Shown: piece by piece, positions 1 to 5,512 of the stretch
Layout: every line of letters begins with the position of its first letter
Numbering within the stretch: position 1 is the stretch's first letter
Assembly (NCBI GenBank): GCA_023406965.1
Contig: JAEXTI010000191.1
Coordinates: forward strand, 1 to 8,808
Direction: 5' to 3'
From: Chloroflexota bacterium
GTDB lineage: Bacteria > Chloroflexota > Anaerolineae > Anaerolineales > Anaerolineaceae
DNA length: 8,808 bases
Translations under genes and position numbers: made by a program
The notes under the pieces: model-generated
What the model was told of the DNA's origin: nothing
The model's input: the letters and a program-made list of their open reading frames with translations, nothing else
The model's database searches: none

Positions 1-687
1 CAGCCCTTGCCGGATGCGCGCTTCCTGTCCCTGCCGTCCTGGTTGAGCGGCTCGAAGAATGCCGCCGCCCTGGAAAAAGAATTTCTCGACTGGGTCTACC
101 GCACCGCCGGCCTGACTCTCTTCGCGCATGATGGTCTCAAAATCTACTCGTCCCCCGACGACACCCAGGTCACCTTCCGCAAGAAATGTGAAGAAGCCGC
201 CCGTTTGCAACTGCGTGATCAGCAAGCCAAGCTCGACTCCACCTTCAACACCCGTCTGACTACTCTCAAGCGCAAGATTGAAAAACAGCAGTCGATGGAG
301 GATAAATACGAGAATGAGGTCAGCCGCCGGCGCATGGAAGAGTTGGGCAGCGCAGCCGAACTGGCCATCAGCCTATTCTCCAAGCGCAAGAAGAGCATCT
401 CTTCCTCACTCAGCAAAGGGCGCATGACCTCGCAGGCCAAAGAGAACCTGGAAGCCGCCAACGACCTGCTCAAATCCCTGCAGGAAGAAATGACTGCCCT
501 GCAAAGCGAAAAAGACGCCGCTGCCGCCCGCCTGCAGGATCAGTGGGCCCAAACGGTTGGCGACTTCACCGAGGTCACCATCAACCCCCTGCGCAAGGAT
601 ATCTATATAGAACTGTCTGGCCTGGCCTGGATGCCAGTCTACGTGGTGCAGGCCGAAGGCAAAACCTTCCAGGCCCCGGCTGTATAA
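1..687 (+). CDS. C-terminal part of a coiled-coil protein, possibly a HerA/DUF87-type ATPase (5' end outside window)
   Basis: The frame is open from the first base, with two codons before the TTG at 7, so this is most likely the 3' end of a longer gene and 7 is not a true start. About 228 residues are visible. Residues 1-55 look like the end of a globular domain. About 58-185 is a long, highly charged helical stretch rich in K, E, R, Q and A, typical of a coiled coil, with a Ser/Lys-rich break near 125-140 (KRKKSISSSLSKGR). The last 35 residues return to a hydrophobic beta-like pattern (IYIELSGLAWMPVYVV). From memory of the family, this resembles the tail of large HerA/DUF87-like P-loop ATPases in Chloroflexota. 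No Walker motif is visible, so that identity is an inference. The gene ends 22 bases before a strong terminator. Confidence 0.6.
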   Translation, partial: QPLPDARFLSLPSWLSGSKNAAALEKEFLDWVYRTAGLTLFAHDGLKIYSSPDDTQVTFRKKCEEAARLQLRDQQAKLDSTFNTRLTTLKRKIEKQQSMEDKYENEVSRRRMEELGSAAELAISLFSKRKKSISSSLSKGRMTSQAKENLEAANDLLKSLQEEMTALQSEKDAAAARLQDQWAQTVGDFTEVTINPLRKDIYIELSGLAWMPVYVVQAEGKTFQAPAV

Positions 688-708
688 GAACCGGCGATCA
701 TTTTCACA

Positions 709-758
709 CTCAAAAAAGAACCCTGCGGTGCTTTTGCCTCGCAGGGTTCTTTTTTGAG
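709..758. terminator. Bidirectional intrinsic terminator between convergent genes
   Basis: A perfect 19-bp inverted repeat pairs 709-727 with 740-758 around a 12-base loop (728-739). The core is GAACCCTGCG / CGCAGGGTTC. It is flanked by A6 on the left and T6 on the right, so transcripts from either strand form a GC-rich stem followed by a U-tract. It lies 21 bases after the plus-strand stop at 687 and its right arm ends one base before the nitroreductase stop codon at 760-762. One element therefore serves both converging units. Confidence 0.93.
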
Positions 759-759
759 A

Positions 760-1341
760 TTATTTCACCCACACCGTTACTTCGCTCAGTGCTTTGCGCG
801 GGCGCGCGGCAGGCGCTTCGTCGGCATATCCAAACGCGATCGCTGCGATCAGTTCGCCTTTCTCACCCAGCCAATCACACAACTCATCGTAAGCGATGAA
901 CACGTCGCAAATCCACAACGAGCCCACCCCTTCTGCTTGCGCTGCCAGGAGCATATTCTGGATGGCAGCCCCCACCGACTGTGTATCCACCACCTGCATC
1001 ATCGCCTGGTCGCTGCCGTGAGCAAACCACGGGCGCTGCCCTTCGGGGTTGCACACAAACACCGTCACCGGCGCGCGCTCCATGATATCTACCGAGTGCT
1101 CGGGCCAACGCATATTGTGACCCTCGGCAGTTAGGCGTTGCACGGCTGCACGCAAAATGCCCACCATCTCGGCTTTCTTTGGGTCGCTGCTCACCACATA
1201 AAACCGCCAGGGTTGGCGGTTCTTCCCCGAAGGTGCCAGCGTTCCCGCCTGGAGGATCTTCTCAACAACCTCATCCGCCAGTGGCTCATCCTTGAAGCGG
1301 CGGATGCTGCGCCGCGCCGAAATCGCCTCGAAAACGTCCAT
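760..1341 (-). CDS. Nitroreductase family FMN-dependent oxidoreductase
   Basis: 193-residue cytosolic flavoprotein of the nitroreductase superfamily, which uses NAD(P)H and FMN to reduce nitro, quinone or related substrates; the substrate cannot be told from sequence. The FMN-phosphate motif is at residues 10-14 (RRSIR), the FMN/isoalloxazine loop at 37-45 (PSGKNRQPW), the dimer helix and flavin-contact region at about 117-142 (VDTQSVGAAIQNMLLAA, then GVGSLWI), and the C-terminal GY-DE-PRK segment at 171-183. Length is normal for the family. The ATG directly abuts the recR stop codon (TAA then ATG), with an AGGA about 7 bases upstream inside recR, so translation is probably coupled. It is the last gene of the dnaX operon and ends at the shared terminator. 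It may be a housekeeping redox enzyme with no link to DNA repair. Confidence 0.93.
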   Translation of the reverse strand: MDVFEAISARRSIRRFKDEPLADEVVEKILQAGTLAPSGKNRQPWRFYVVSSDPKKAEMVGILRAAVQRLTAEGHNMRWPEHSVDIMERAPVTVFVCNPEGQRPWFAHGSDQAMMQVVDTQSVGAAIQNMLLAAQAEGVGSLWICDVFIAYDELCDWLGEKGELIAAIAFGYADEAPAARPRKALSEVTVWVK

Positions 1342-1947
1342 TTACAAATCCTGCCTCCCGGCCAAAGCGCGCAATAGCGTGTTCTGGTCGGCATACTCAA
1401 TGTCGCCGCCTACGGGCAACCCACGCGCCAGGCGCGTGATGCGCACCCCCAGCGGCTGGAGTTGCGTGCGCAAATAAAGCGCCGTAGCATCTCCTTCCAT
1501 GCTCGGGTTGGTCGCCACAATCACCTCGCGGATTTTGCCCTCGCGCACCCGCTCGAGCAACTGGCGAATTTTTAAGTGTTCCGGCCCAATCCCTTCGATA
1601 GGTGACAACACCCCGTGCAGAACGTGGTAGCGTCCCATGAAACCGCCTGTGCGCTCTACAACCAGCACATCCAGCGGCTCTTCCACCACGCACAGTTGGG
1701 CCTCATCGCGGCGCGTATCAGCGCAAATCTCGCAGCATTCCTGCCCCGCCCCGGTGATGTGAAAACATATCGGGCACAGGCTGGTCGCTGTTTTAATCGC
1801 CAGCAGCGCATCCGCCAGCGCGCGCGAAGTCTCTTCCGGCTGGCGCAGGATGTAGAACGTCAGCCGCGAAGCCGTCTTCGGCCCAATGCCCGGCAGCCGC
1901 TCAAAAGCGGTGATCAATGCCTGAACGGGTTCGGGCAAACCCGCCAT
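1342..1947 (-). CDS. recR: Recombination mediator RecR
   Basis: RecR, 201 residues, the usual length. With RecF/RecO it loads RecA onto SSB-coated single-stranded DNA in gap repair, acting as a ring-shaped clamp. The N-terminal helix-hairpin-helix is at about 18-34 (LPGIGPKTASRL). The zinc finger uses C58 and C61 (CPIC) with C72 and C75 (CEIC). The Toprim domain covers about 84-180 and includes VEEPLDVLVVE and the conserved ATNPSMEGDATALYL stretch near 145-159. The C-terminal region (ITRLARGLPVGGDIEYAD) is typical of the family. The ATG abuts the ybaB stop codon with no spacer and no strong Shine-Dalgarno, so coupled translation from ybaB is likely. All key residues are present. Confidence 0.98.
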   Translation of the reverse strand: MAGLPEPVQALITAFERLPGIGPKTASRLTFYILRQPEETSRALADALLAIKTATSLCPICFHITGAGQECCEICADTRRDEAQLCVVEEPLDVLVVERTGGFMGRYHVLHGVLSPIEGIGPEHLKIRQLLERVREGKIREVIVATNPSMEGDATALYLRTQLQPLGVRITRLARGLPVGGDIEYADQNTLLRALAGRQDL

Positions 1948-2292
1948 TTAGAATCCCAGCCCCATGCCGCTCATGCCGCCGGCCAGCGGGCCCATGCGCT
2001 CTTCCTGCAACTTGCGCGAAGCATCCAGCGCCTGGTTCACCGCCGTCATCAGCATATCTTGCAGCATCTCGGCGTCGGCATCCTTTAAAAACTCGGCATC
2101 CACTTCCACCGCCGTGCAATGCTGGTCTCCGGTCATGGTCACTTTGACCGCCCCACCACCAGCCGTACCGACCACGGTTTCACTGGCCAGTTGCTCCTGG
2201 GCCTGAGCCATCTGCTCTTGCAACTTGCGCAGTTGGGCCATCATTCCCCCGCCCGCGCCCATCGAAGGTCCACGATTAAATCCTTTTGCCAT
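1948..2292 (-). CDS. ebfC: YbaB/EbfC family nucleoid-associated DNA-binding protein
   Basis: 114 residues, normal length. Members are small dimeric proteins that bind DNA and associate with the nucleoid; the gene nearly always sits between dnaX and recR, as here. Visible features are a Gly/Met-rich N-terminus (residues 8-18), the signature helix MMAQLRKLQEQMAQAQEQL at about 17-35, the beta-rich core (GGAVKVTMTGDQ, VEVDAEFL), the C-terminal helix (EMLQDMLMTAVNQALDAS) and a Gly/Met-rich tail (GPLAGGMSGMGLGF). A strong GGAGG Shine-Dalgarno at 2297-2301 lies 4 bases before the ATG, so ribosomes can load here independently after the 59-bp gap from dnaX. Its stop codon abuts the recR ATG. Confidence 0.97.
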   Translation of the reverse strand: MAKGFNRGPSMGAGGGMMAQLRKLQEQMAQAQEQLASETVVGTAGGGAVKVTMTGDQHCTAVEVDAEFLKDADAEMLQDMLMTAVNQALDASRKLQEERMGPLAGGMSGMGLGF

Positions 2293-2315
2293 AGTTCCTC
2301 CAGGTTGTTTTTCTG

Positions 2316-2347
2316 CTGCCTTCGTTCGCCCAATGCGGCGCAGGCAG
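2316..2347 (-). other. Small inverted repeat in the dnaX-ybaB gap
   Basis: In the 59-bp gap, CTGCCT (2316-2321) pairs with AGGCAG (2342-2347), and an inner CGCC/GGCG (2327-2330, 2337-2340) can stack inside it. No U-tract follows on the minus strand, so it is not an intrinsic terminator. It could shape the mRNA just upstream of the ybaB ribosome-binding site or mark a processing site. The stems are short and may be chance. Confidence 0.25.
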
Positions 2348-2351
2348 TCAA

Positions 2352-4019
2352 TTATTCTTTATAGACGATTTCCCCGCCCAAATCCAGCGCCGTGCGTACC
2401 ATGCCGTCGCTGTCAATGTCCAGGTCATCCGCTTCCAATGTGGTCTTGTTACCAATCACTACGCAGCGCACCGGCATGGAAACACCTAGCACCCCTTGCA
2501 GTGCCGCTTTCAGCAGCGCCAGGTTATCCTCCGTCTCCATCTTTGACTTAAGCAAGTCATTCTGGTATCCCAACACCAGGATGCCATCCTTGATGGTGAA
2601 GGTACGGCACGAGTTCAGCGCGGCAGCCGTCAAGGCGCTGCGCTGGCGCACCACCTGGCGAATCCGCGCCCAACTCTGGCGGATCTGCCCAAGGTCCGAT
2701 CCTTGCCCCGAACTCTCACCACTGTGTTCGGGGGAAGCTTTCTCAACAGTTCCCGTGCTTTTCTCCGCCTGTGCCCGCGGGGCCTGCTTTTCCACCTCGG
2801 CAGTCGCCCTCTGGCTGGCCGGTTCCGTCGCAGGGCCTGCCGGGGGCACCGTCCGCGCCGCAGGCTGGACCATTGGCTGGGCCGTCGCGTGGCTGATGGT
2901 TTGGGCCGCGGGCGCTTGCGCCACAGGCGCTACGGCAGCAGGTTTCTCACTCACCGCTTCTGCCAGAGCTAGCTCCAGTCCCAGGCCCGGCTGCCAGTTG
3001 CTGCGAGTATCGGCAGACGCCGCGTTGAAAGCGCGAATCGCCTCCAGCAGTCCGGCCGTGTCAAAGCGCCCGCCATGATTGGCCATCTGAGCGCGCATCT
3101 CTGCCGTCGCATCAATCAAACCGGCGTTGTTCATACGCACCAGCAGCAGCCCGCGCAAGTATTCCACCACCTGACGGGCAAATTGGCGCGCATCGCTGCC
3201 CGAATCCAGTGCCGATTGAATGCATTGGAAACCCGCAGCGGCGTCTCTGGTCAAAATAGCTTCCACCAGCCCTAACACCTTCTCATTGGTCGCCGTGCCC
3301 AACACCACCTGCGCCTCTGCCAGGGTCACATTCTGCCCCGTAGAGGTCAACTGATCTAGCAATGAGATCGCATCGCGGAAACTGCCCGTAGCCTGCCGCG
3401 CAATGAGCAGCAGTGCCTCTTCATCCACCGCCAAACTCTCTTCTTTGGCCTTTTCGCGCAGCAACCCTGCAATCAAACCCACCGGCACGCGCCGGAACTC
3501 GTAGCGCTGGCAGCGCGACAGCACCGTGGCCGGAATCTTATGAATTTCGGTCGTCGCCAGGATGAAAATGGCGTGGGGGGGCGGCTCTTCCAGCGTCTTC
3601 AACAGCGCGTTAAAGGCCGCCGTCGACAGCATGTGCACTTCGTCGATGATATACACCTTGAAGCGACCCTGTGAAGGCGAGAAATTGATCTTATCCCGCA
3701 AATCGCGCACATCCTCAACACTGGTATTGGAAGCCGCGTCGATCTCGATCAAATCTAAAAAACGATTTTCATTCACCGCCGTGCAGTGCGCGCACTGGTC
3801 GCAAGGCCGGTTGCCCAAATCCTCGTCCAGGCAGTTCACCGCTTTTGCCAGCAGGCGGGCGGTGGTCGTCTTCCCGGTTCCGCGCGGACCGGCAAACAGG
3901 TAAGCATGCCCCACCCGCCCGCTCTTCACCGCGTTGTGCAAAGTTTGGATTAAGTGATCTTGCCCGATGACCTGATCCCATTGCCGGGGTCGCCATTTTC
4001 GGTAAAGCGCTTGCGACAT
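2352..4019 (-). CDS. dnaX: DNA polymerase III gamma/tau subunit (clamp loader)
   Basis: 555 residues. DnaX forms the ATPase core of the replicative clamp loader, opening and loading the beta clamp. The AAA+ module has Walker A at 44-52 (GPRGTGKTT), a zinc motif with C63, C73, C76 and C79, Walker B at 122-131 (VYIIDEVHML), sensor 1 near 154-158 (LATTE), the SRC arginine-finger motif at 168-170 and the sensor-2 region at 211-224 (TGSFRDAISLLDQL). The clamp-loader collar follows to about 355. A low-complexity Ala/Pro/Gln/Thr linker runs about 358-440, and a folded C-terminal tau-type domain about 441-555. No A-rich frameshift site in the linker region suggests a separate gamma form. GGAGG at 4027-4031, 7 bases before the ATG, supports this start; that site lies inside the preceding small ORF, whose stop is 2 bases upstream. 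Confidence 0.98.
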   Translation of the reverse strand: MSQALYRKWRPRQWDQVIGQDHLIQTLHNAVKSGRVGHAYLFAGPRGTGKTTTARLLAKAVNCLDEDLGNRPCDQCAHCTAVNENRFLDLIEIDAASNTSVEDVRDLRDKINFSPSQGRFKVYIIDEVHMLSTAAFNALLKTLEEPPPHAIFILATTEIHKIPATVLSRCQRYEFRRVPVGLIAGLLREKAKEESLAVDEEALLLIARQATGSFRDAISLLDQLTSTGQNVTLAEAQVVLGTATNEKVLGLVEAILTRDAAAGFQCIQSALDSGSDARQFARQVVEYLRGLLLVRMNNAGLIDATAEMRAQMANHGGRFDTAGLLEAIRAFNAASADTRSNWQPGLGLELALAEAVSEKPAAVAPVAQAPAAQTISHATAQPMVQPAARTVPPAGPATEPASQRATAEVEKQAPRAQAEKSTGTVEKASPEHSGESSGQGSDLGQIRQSWARIRQVVRQRSALTAAALNSCRTFTIKDGILVLGYQNDLLKSKMETEDNLALLKAALQGVLGVSMPVRCVVIGNKTTLEADDLDIDSDGMVRTALDLGGEIVYKE

Positions 4020-4021
4020 GC

Positions 4022-4168
4022 TTACCCCTCCCTTTCATACTGGAAAACGACAATGCGCGGTTTTTCCGCCTGATCGATCCGCCGGTTCTTGGCAGGTAAC
4101 TCATGGAAGACGATGCTGGCTTCAGTCACGCAGGTTTTCTCTTCTCCGATCTGCTGCGTCCAATTCAT
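4022..4168 (-). CDS. Small 48-residue ORF between the lamin-tail gene and dnaX, unknown function
   Basis: An ATG at 4168-4166 overlaps the lamin-tail stop codon as ATGA, and the frame runs to TAA at 4024-4022, two bases before the dnaX ATG. It fills the whole gap between these genes. The product starts MNWTQQIGEEKTCVTEAS and ends RIVVFQYEREG. It has 7 Lys/Arg, 8 Asp/Glu, one Cys and one Trp, no signal peptide and no membrane segment. The C-terminal half could form a beta strand. Of the 47 codons after ATG, 31 end in G or C, like the neighbouring genes. The Shine-Dalgarno is weak (GGGTG), so translation would rely on termination-reinitiation at ATGA. It could be a real small protein or a leader whose translation exposes the dnaX ribosome-binding site, which lies in its last codons. 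I recognise no family. Confidence 0.5.
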   Translation of the reverse strand: MNWTQQIGEEKTCVTEASIVFHELPAKNRRIDQAEKPRIVVFQYEREG

Positions 4169-4707
4169 CACGGCACCCGATATTCTGCCTGCACGTTCCC
4201 GTTCTGATCCAGCAACGTGACTGTCTCACCACTGGACCACACCGCTTTGGTCAAGTTCCAGAAAATCTCGGTCGGCGTGTCTTCCCCCGCTCGTGTCGCA
4301 ACCTGCACCGCGCCGTCTTTGAACAAAATCAATTCCGGGCTACTGGGAAACACGTATTGGTGTCCATCTTCATCTTGCAGCACCCAACCCGAAAGGCGCA
4401 GGTCTCCTTCACCCAGGCGGCGCAACAAGACATACTCTTGGGCCAGGTCGCCCGCTGCCACGACCGATTTAACCTCAATCAACGGTCCAGTCGCAGTAGG
4501 AGTCACTTCCGCGGGCTGCAAGACAGCTCCGCTTGGGTCAACCGTGGCGGTCGCCGCCGGCTTAAAGCCCCACGCTTCCGCAGGGGGCATCTCCCGGCTC
4601 ATCACCCGATCCCAAATCGCCAACACCCCCAGGGTGGTGGCTGCTGAAACGATGATATTGAGAATTAGATACAGGAGTATTCCCGGACGTCGGTGGCCAG
4701 ATCTCAT
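4168..4707 (-). CDS. Membrane-anchored lamin-tail-domain (LTD) protein
   Basis: 179 residues. Residues 10-32 form one hydrophobic segment (ILLYLILNIIVSAATTLGVLA) after an Arg-rich N-terminus (MRSGHRRPG), which predicts a signal anchor with the rest outside the membrane. Residues 40-75 are a Pro/Ala/Thr-rich linker (TPTATGP). Residues 76-178 match the lamin tail domain pattern: IEVKSVV, EYVLL, LSGWVLQDEDGHQYVFP, then a G-V-V-T-R-G segment, a WN-T-AVWSSG-TVTLLD block and a closing G-V-AEYR strand. LTDs are Ig-like folds found on bacterial surface proteins and thought to bind ligands or DNA; no specific role can be assigned. The ATG at 4707 is the only Met before the anchor and has no Shine-Dalgarno, but has a -10-like box 6 bases upstream. 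It is the first gene of the dnaX operon, an odd place for an envelope protein. Confidence 0.87.
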   Translation of the reverse strand: MRSGHRRPGILLYLILNIIVSAATTLGVLAIWDRVMSREMPPAEAWGFKPAATATVDPSGAVLQPAEVTPTATGPLIEVKSVVAAGDLAQEYVLLRRLGEGDLRLSGWVLQDEDGHQYVFPSSPELILFKDGAVQVATRAGEDTPTEIFWNLTKAVWSSGETVTLLDQNGNVQAEYRVP

Positions 4708-4713
4708 AGGTGG

Positions 4714-4722
4714 ATTGTATCA
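4714..4722 (-). promoter_or_regulatory. Extended -10 promoter for the dnaX operon, probably leaderless
   Basis: On the minus strand TACAAT (4719-4714) is preceded by TGA, giving an extended -10 (TGnTACAAT). The hexamer ends 6 bases before the ATG at 4707, so transcription would start at or next to the A of the start codon. There is no Shine-Dalgarno between them and no convincing -35. This fits the leaderless arrangement known from Deinococcus and actinobacteria. Confidence 0.55.
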
Positions 4723-4729
4723 CATCTAG

Positions 4730-4735
4730 TAAAAT
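4730..4735 (+). promoter_or_regulatory. -10 box for the NYN-domain gene, probably leaderless
   Basis: TAAAAT at 4730-4735 is followed by six bases (ATCCTT) and then the ATG at 4742. No Shine-Dalgarno is present in the 34-bp gap and no good -35 is visible. The geometry mirrors the opposing promoter, with identical spacing to the start codon. Confidence 0.5.
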
Positions 4736-4741
4736 ATCCTT

Positions 4742-5218
4742 ATGCTCTATCTCGTCGACGGACACAACCTCATTCCCAAGCTGCCAGGTCTCAGCTTGCG
4801 CGACATGGACGATGAAATGCGCCTGATCGAATTGCTTCAGGTTTTCAGCCGCATTCGTCGCCAAACGGTCGAGGTGTACTTCGACGGGGCTCCCCCTGGA
4901 AAAGCCGGCACGCGCTCCTACGGGGGCATCAAAGCCCATTTCGTGCCCGCTGGGCAAACGGCAGACGATGCGTTGCGCCGTCGCCTGGAACGGATGCAGC
5001 GTAGCGCACGACAGGTCACCCTGGTCAGTTCAGACCGCCGCGTGCAGAGCGAAGCCCGCCGATTTCAAGCTGCCATCCTGCCCTCCGAGCAGTTCGCCGA
5101 GCAAATACTTCAAGCCCGCCAGGCCGCCGAATCCCTCCCGGGCGCCCCTTCTGCTGTCAACGAGGAAGAACTGGATGATTGGCTGCGCCTGTTCGGCGAA
5201 AACCCACAAAAAAGATAA
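4742..5218 (+). CDS. YacP-like NYN-domain protein, predicted ribonuclease
   Basis: 158 residues, cytosolic. The NYN fold (PIN-like nuclease) is shown by the opening strand and acidic motif LVDGHNLIPKLPG (D6, N9), a second strand with YFDGAPPG (D48), the GQTADDALRR motif (D75, D76) and VTLVSSDRRVQSEA (S96, D98), which together form the usual acidic metal site. Family members such as Bacillus Rae1/YacP are ribosome-associated mRNA endonucleases; whether this one shares that role is inference. The C-terminus adds an acidic helix (EEELDDWLRLFG) found in many relatives. The ATG at 4742 begins the first conserved strand directly, so no earlier start is plausible. It is divergent from the dnaX operon and apparently monocistronic. 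Confidence 0.88.
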   Translation: MLYLVDGHNLIPKLPGLSLRDMDDEMRLIELLQVFSRIRRQTVEVYFDGAPPGKAGTRSYGGIKAHFVPAGQTADDALRRRLERMQRSARQVTLVSSDRRVQSEARRFQAAILPSEQFAEQILQARQAAESLPGAPSAVNEEELDDWLRLFGENPQKR

Positions 5219-5341
5219 AATCTCTCATCTTTATTTAATGCATTTTCCTTTGTTTGGTGTATATTATCTCTAGACACCATTATTCATAAGGGTGTCTGTC
5301 CACCGAGCAGCGAAAGCGATTGGTGGCATTCCCTCCCTGAA
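5219..5341. other. AT-rich non-coding segment with alternating GGTG/CACC repeats
   Basis: No supported gene. Bases 5215-5290 are notably AT-rich compared with the surroundings and include TATATTAT at 5260-5267, a possible -10 without a clear -35. Five complementary blocks alternate: GGTGT 5256-5260, ACACC 5274-5278, GGTGT 5291-5295, CCACC 5300-5304, GGTGG 5322-5326. The best stems are AGACACC (5272-5278) with GGTGTCT (5291-5297), and CCACCGA (5300-5306) with TTGGTGG (5320-5326). The second encloses a GC-GAAA-GC mini-hairpin at 5310-5317. Confidence 0.6.
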
Positions 5342-5383
5342 GATCGCCTGGCATGCCCCCCCCATGCCAGGCGATCGGATTTT
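5272..5383 (+). ncRNA. Candidate structured small RNA (speculative)
   Basis: Three consecutive hairpins can form on the plus strand: 5272-5297 (7 bp), 5300-5326 (7 bp with one G-U, GNRA-type inner loop) and 5342-5376 (14 bp perfect), the last followed by TTTT at 5380-5383. An AT-rich block that could be a promoter precedes them. This is the outline of a small RNA with its own terminator, but it matches no RNA family I know. A 3' UTR of the NYN gene is equally possible. No gene lies downstream on this strand, so a cis-acting riboswitch is unlikely. Confidence 0.2.
5342..5383 (+). terminator. Perfect 14-bp hairpin with oligo-C loop, probable terminator
   Basis: GATCGCCTGGCATG (5342-5355) pairs exactly with CATGCCAGGCGATC (5363-5376) around a loop of seven C. 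GGA then TTTT (5380-5383) follows on the plus strand. The U-tract is short and displaced by three bases, so termination may be weak. It is the first strong hairpin after the NYN gene stop, 123 bases downstream. Confidence 0.5.
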
Positions 5384-5445
5384 AAACAAAACAACCGACC
5401 GCCAAACAGTATCGCGTCTATCAGGCGTCTACGAAAAAACTTCAA

Positions 5446-5480
5446 GGAGCATTTGCCGCACGAATTGCGGCAAATGCTCC
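5446..5480. terminator. Bidirectional intrinsic terminator
   Basis: GGAGCATTTGCCGCA (5446-5460) pairs perfectly over 15 bp with TGCGGCAAATGCTCC (5466-5480) around a CGAAT loop. On the minus strand the stem is followed after a short spacer by T6 (complement of A6 at 5434-5439), so it ends the peptidase transcript 33 bases past its stop. On the plus strand it is followed by a T-rich ATTTATTTTT, so it could also catch readthrough from the NYN side. Confidence 0.85.
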
Positions 5481-5512
5481 CTGATTTATTTTTGAGGCGG
5501 GCAAAGCCCGGG

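Noticed and set aside
2348..2353. TTGACT directly after dnaX as a -35 box for an internal ybaB promoter
   Set aside because: No -10-like hexamer occurs at 16-18 bp spacing, so an internal promoter is not supported.
2392..3078. Open plus-strand frame of 228 codons
   Set aside because: It lies antisense to the dnaX linker and C-terminal domain, and its Ala/Gly-rich composition reflects the complement of the low-complexity linker.
3769..4104. A 111-codon minus-strand frame overlapping the dnaX start
   Set aside because: It is a different frame over the conserved Walker A region of dnaX and the small ORF; the dnaX frame is certain and this one has no Shine-Dalgarno.
4020..4170. SRP (4.5S) RNA gene next to dnaX
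   Set aside because: In many bacteria the SRP RNA gene lies near dnaX, so I looked for its conserved GGAAG/AGCAG loops here and in 5219-5512. They are absent.
4018..4647. Open plus-strand frame of 209 codons over the dnaX/LTD junction
   Set aside because: It is antisense to the LTD gene and the small ORF, starts inside the dnaX start region, and shows no domain-like pattern.
5292..5495. A 67-codon plus-strand frame in the intergenic region
   Set aside because: It runs straight through a 14-bp hairpin and a 15-bp terminator stem, has no ribosome-binding site, and reads as low-complexity translated repeats.
5498..5510. CGGGC-AAA-GCCCG hairpin just past the peptidase stop
   Set aside because: It has only five base pairs and no U-tract on either strand; the 5446-5480 terminator explains the end of transcription.
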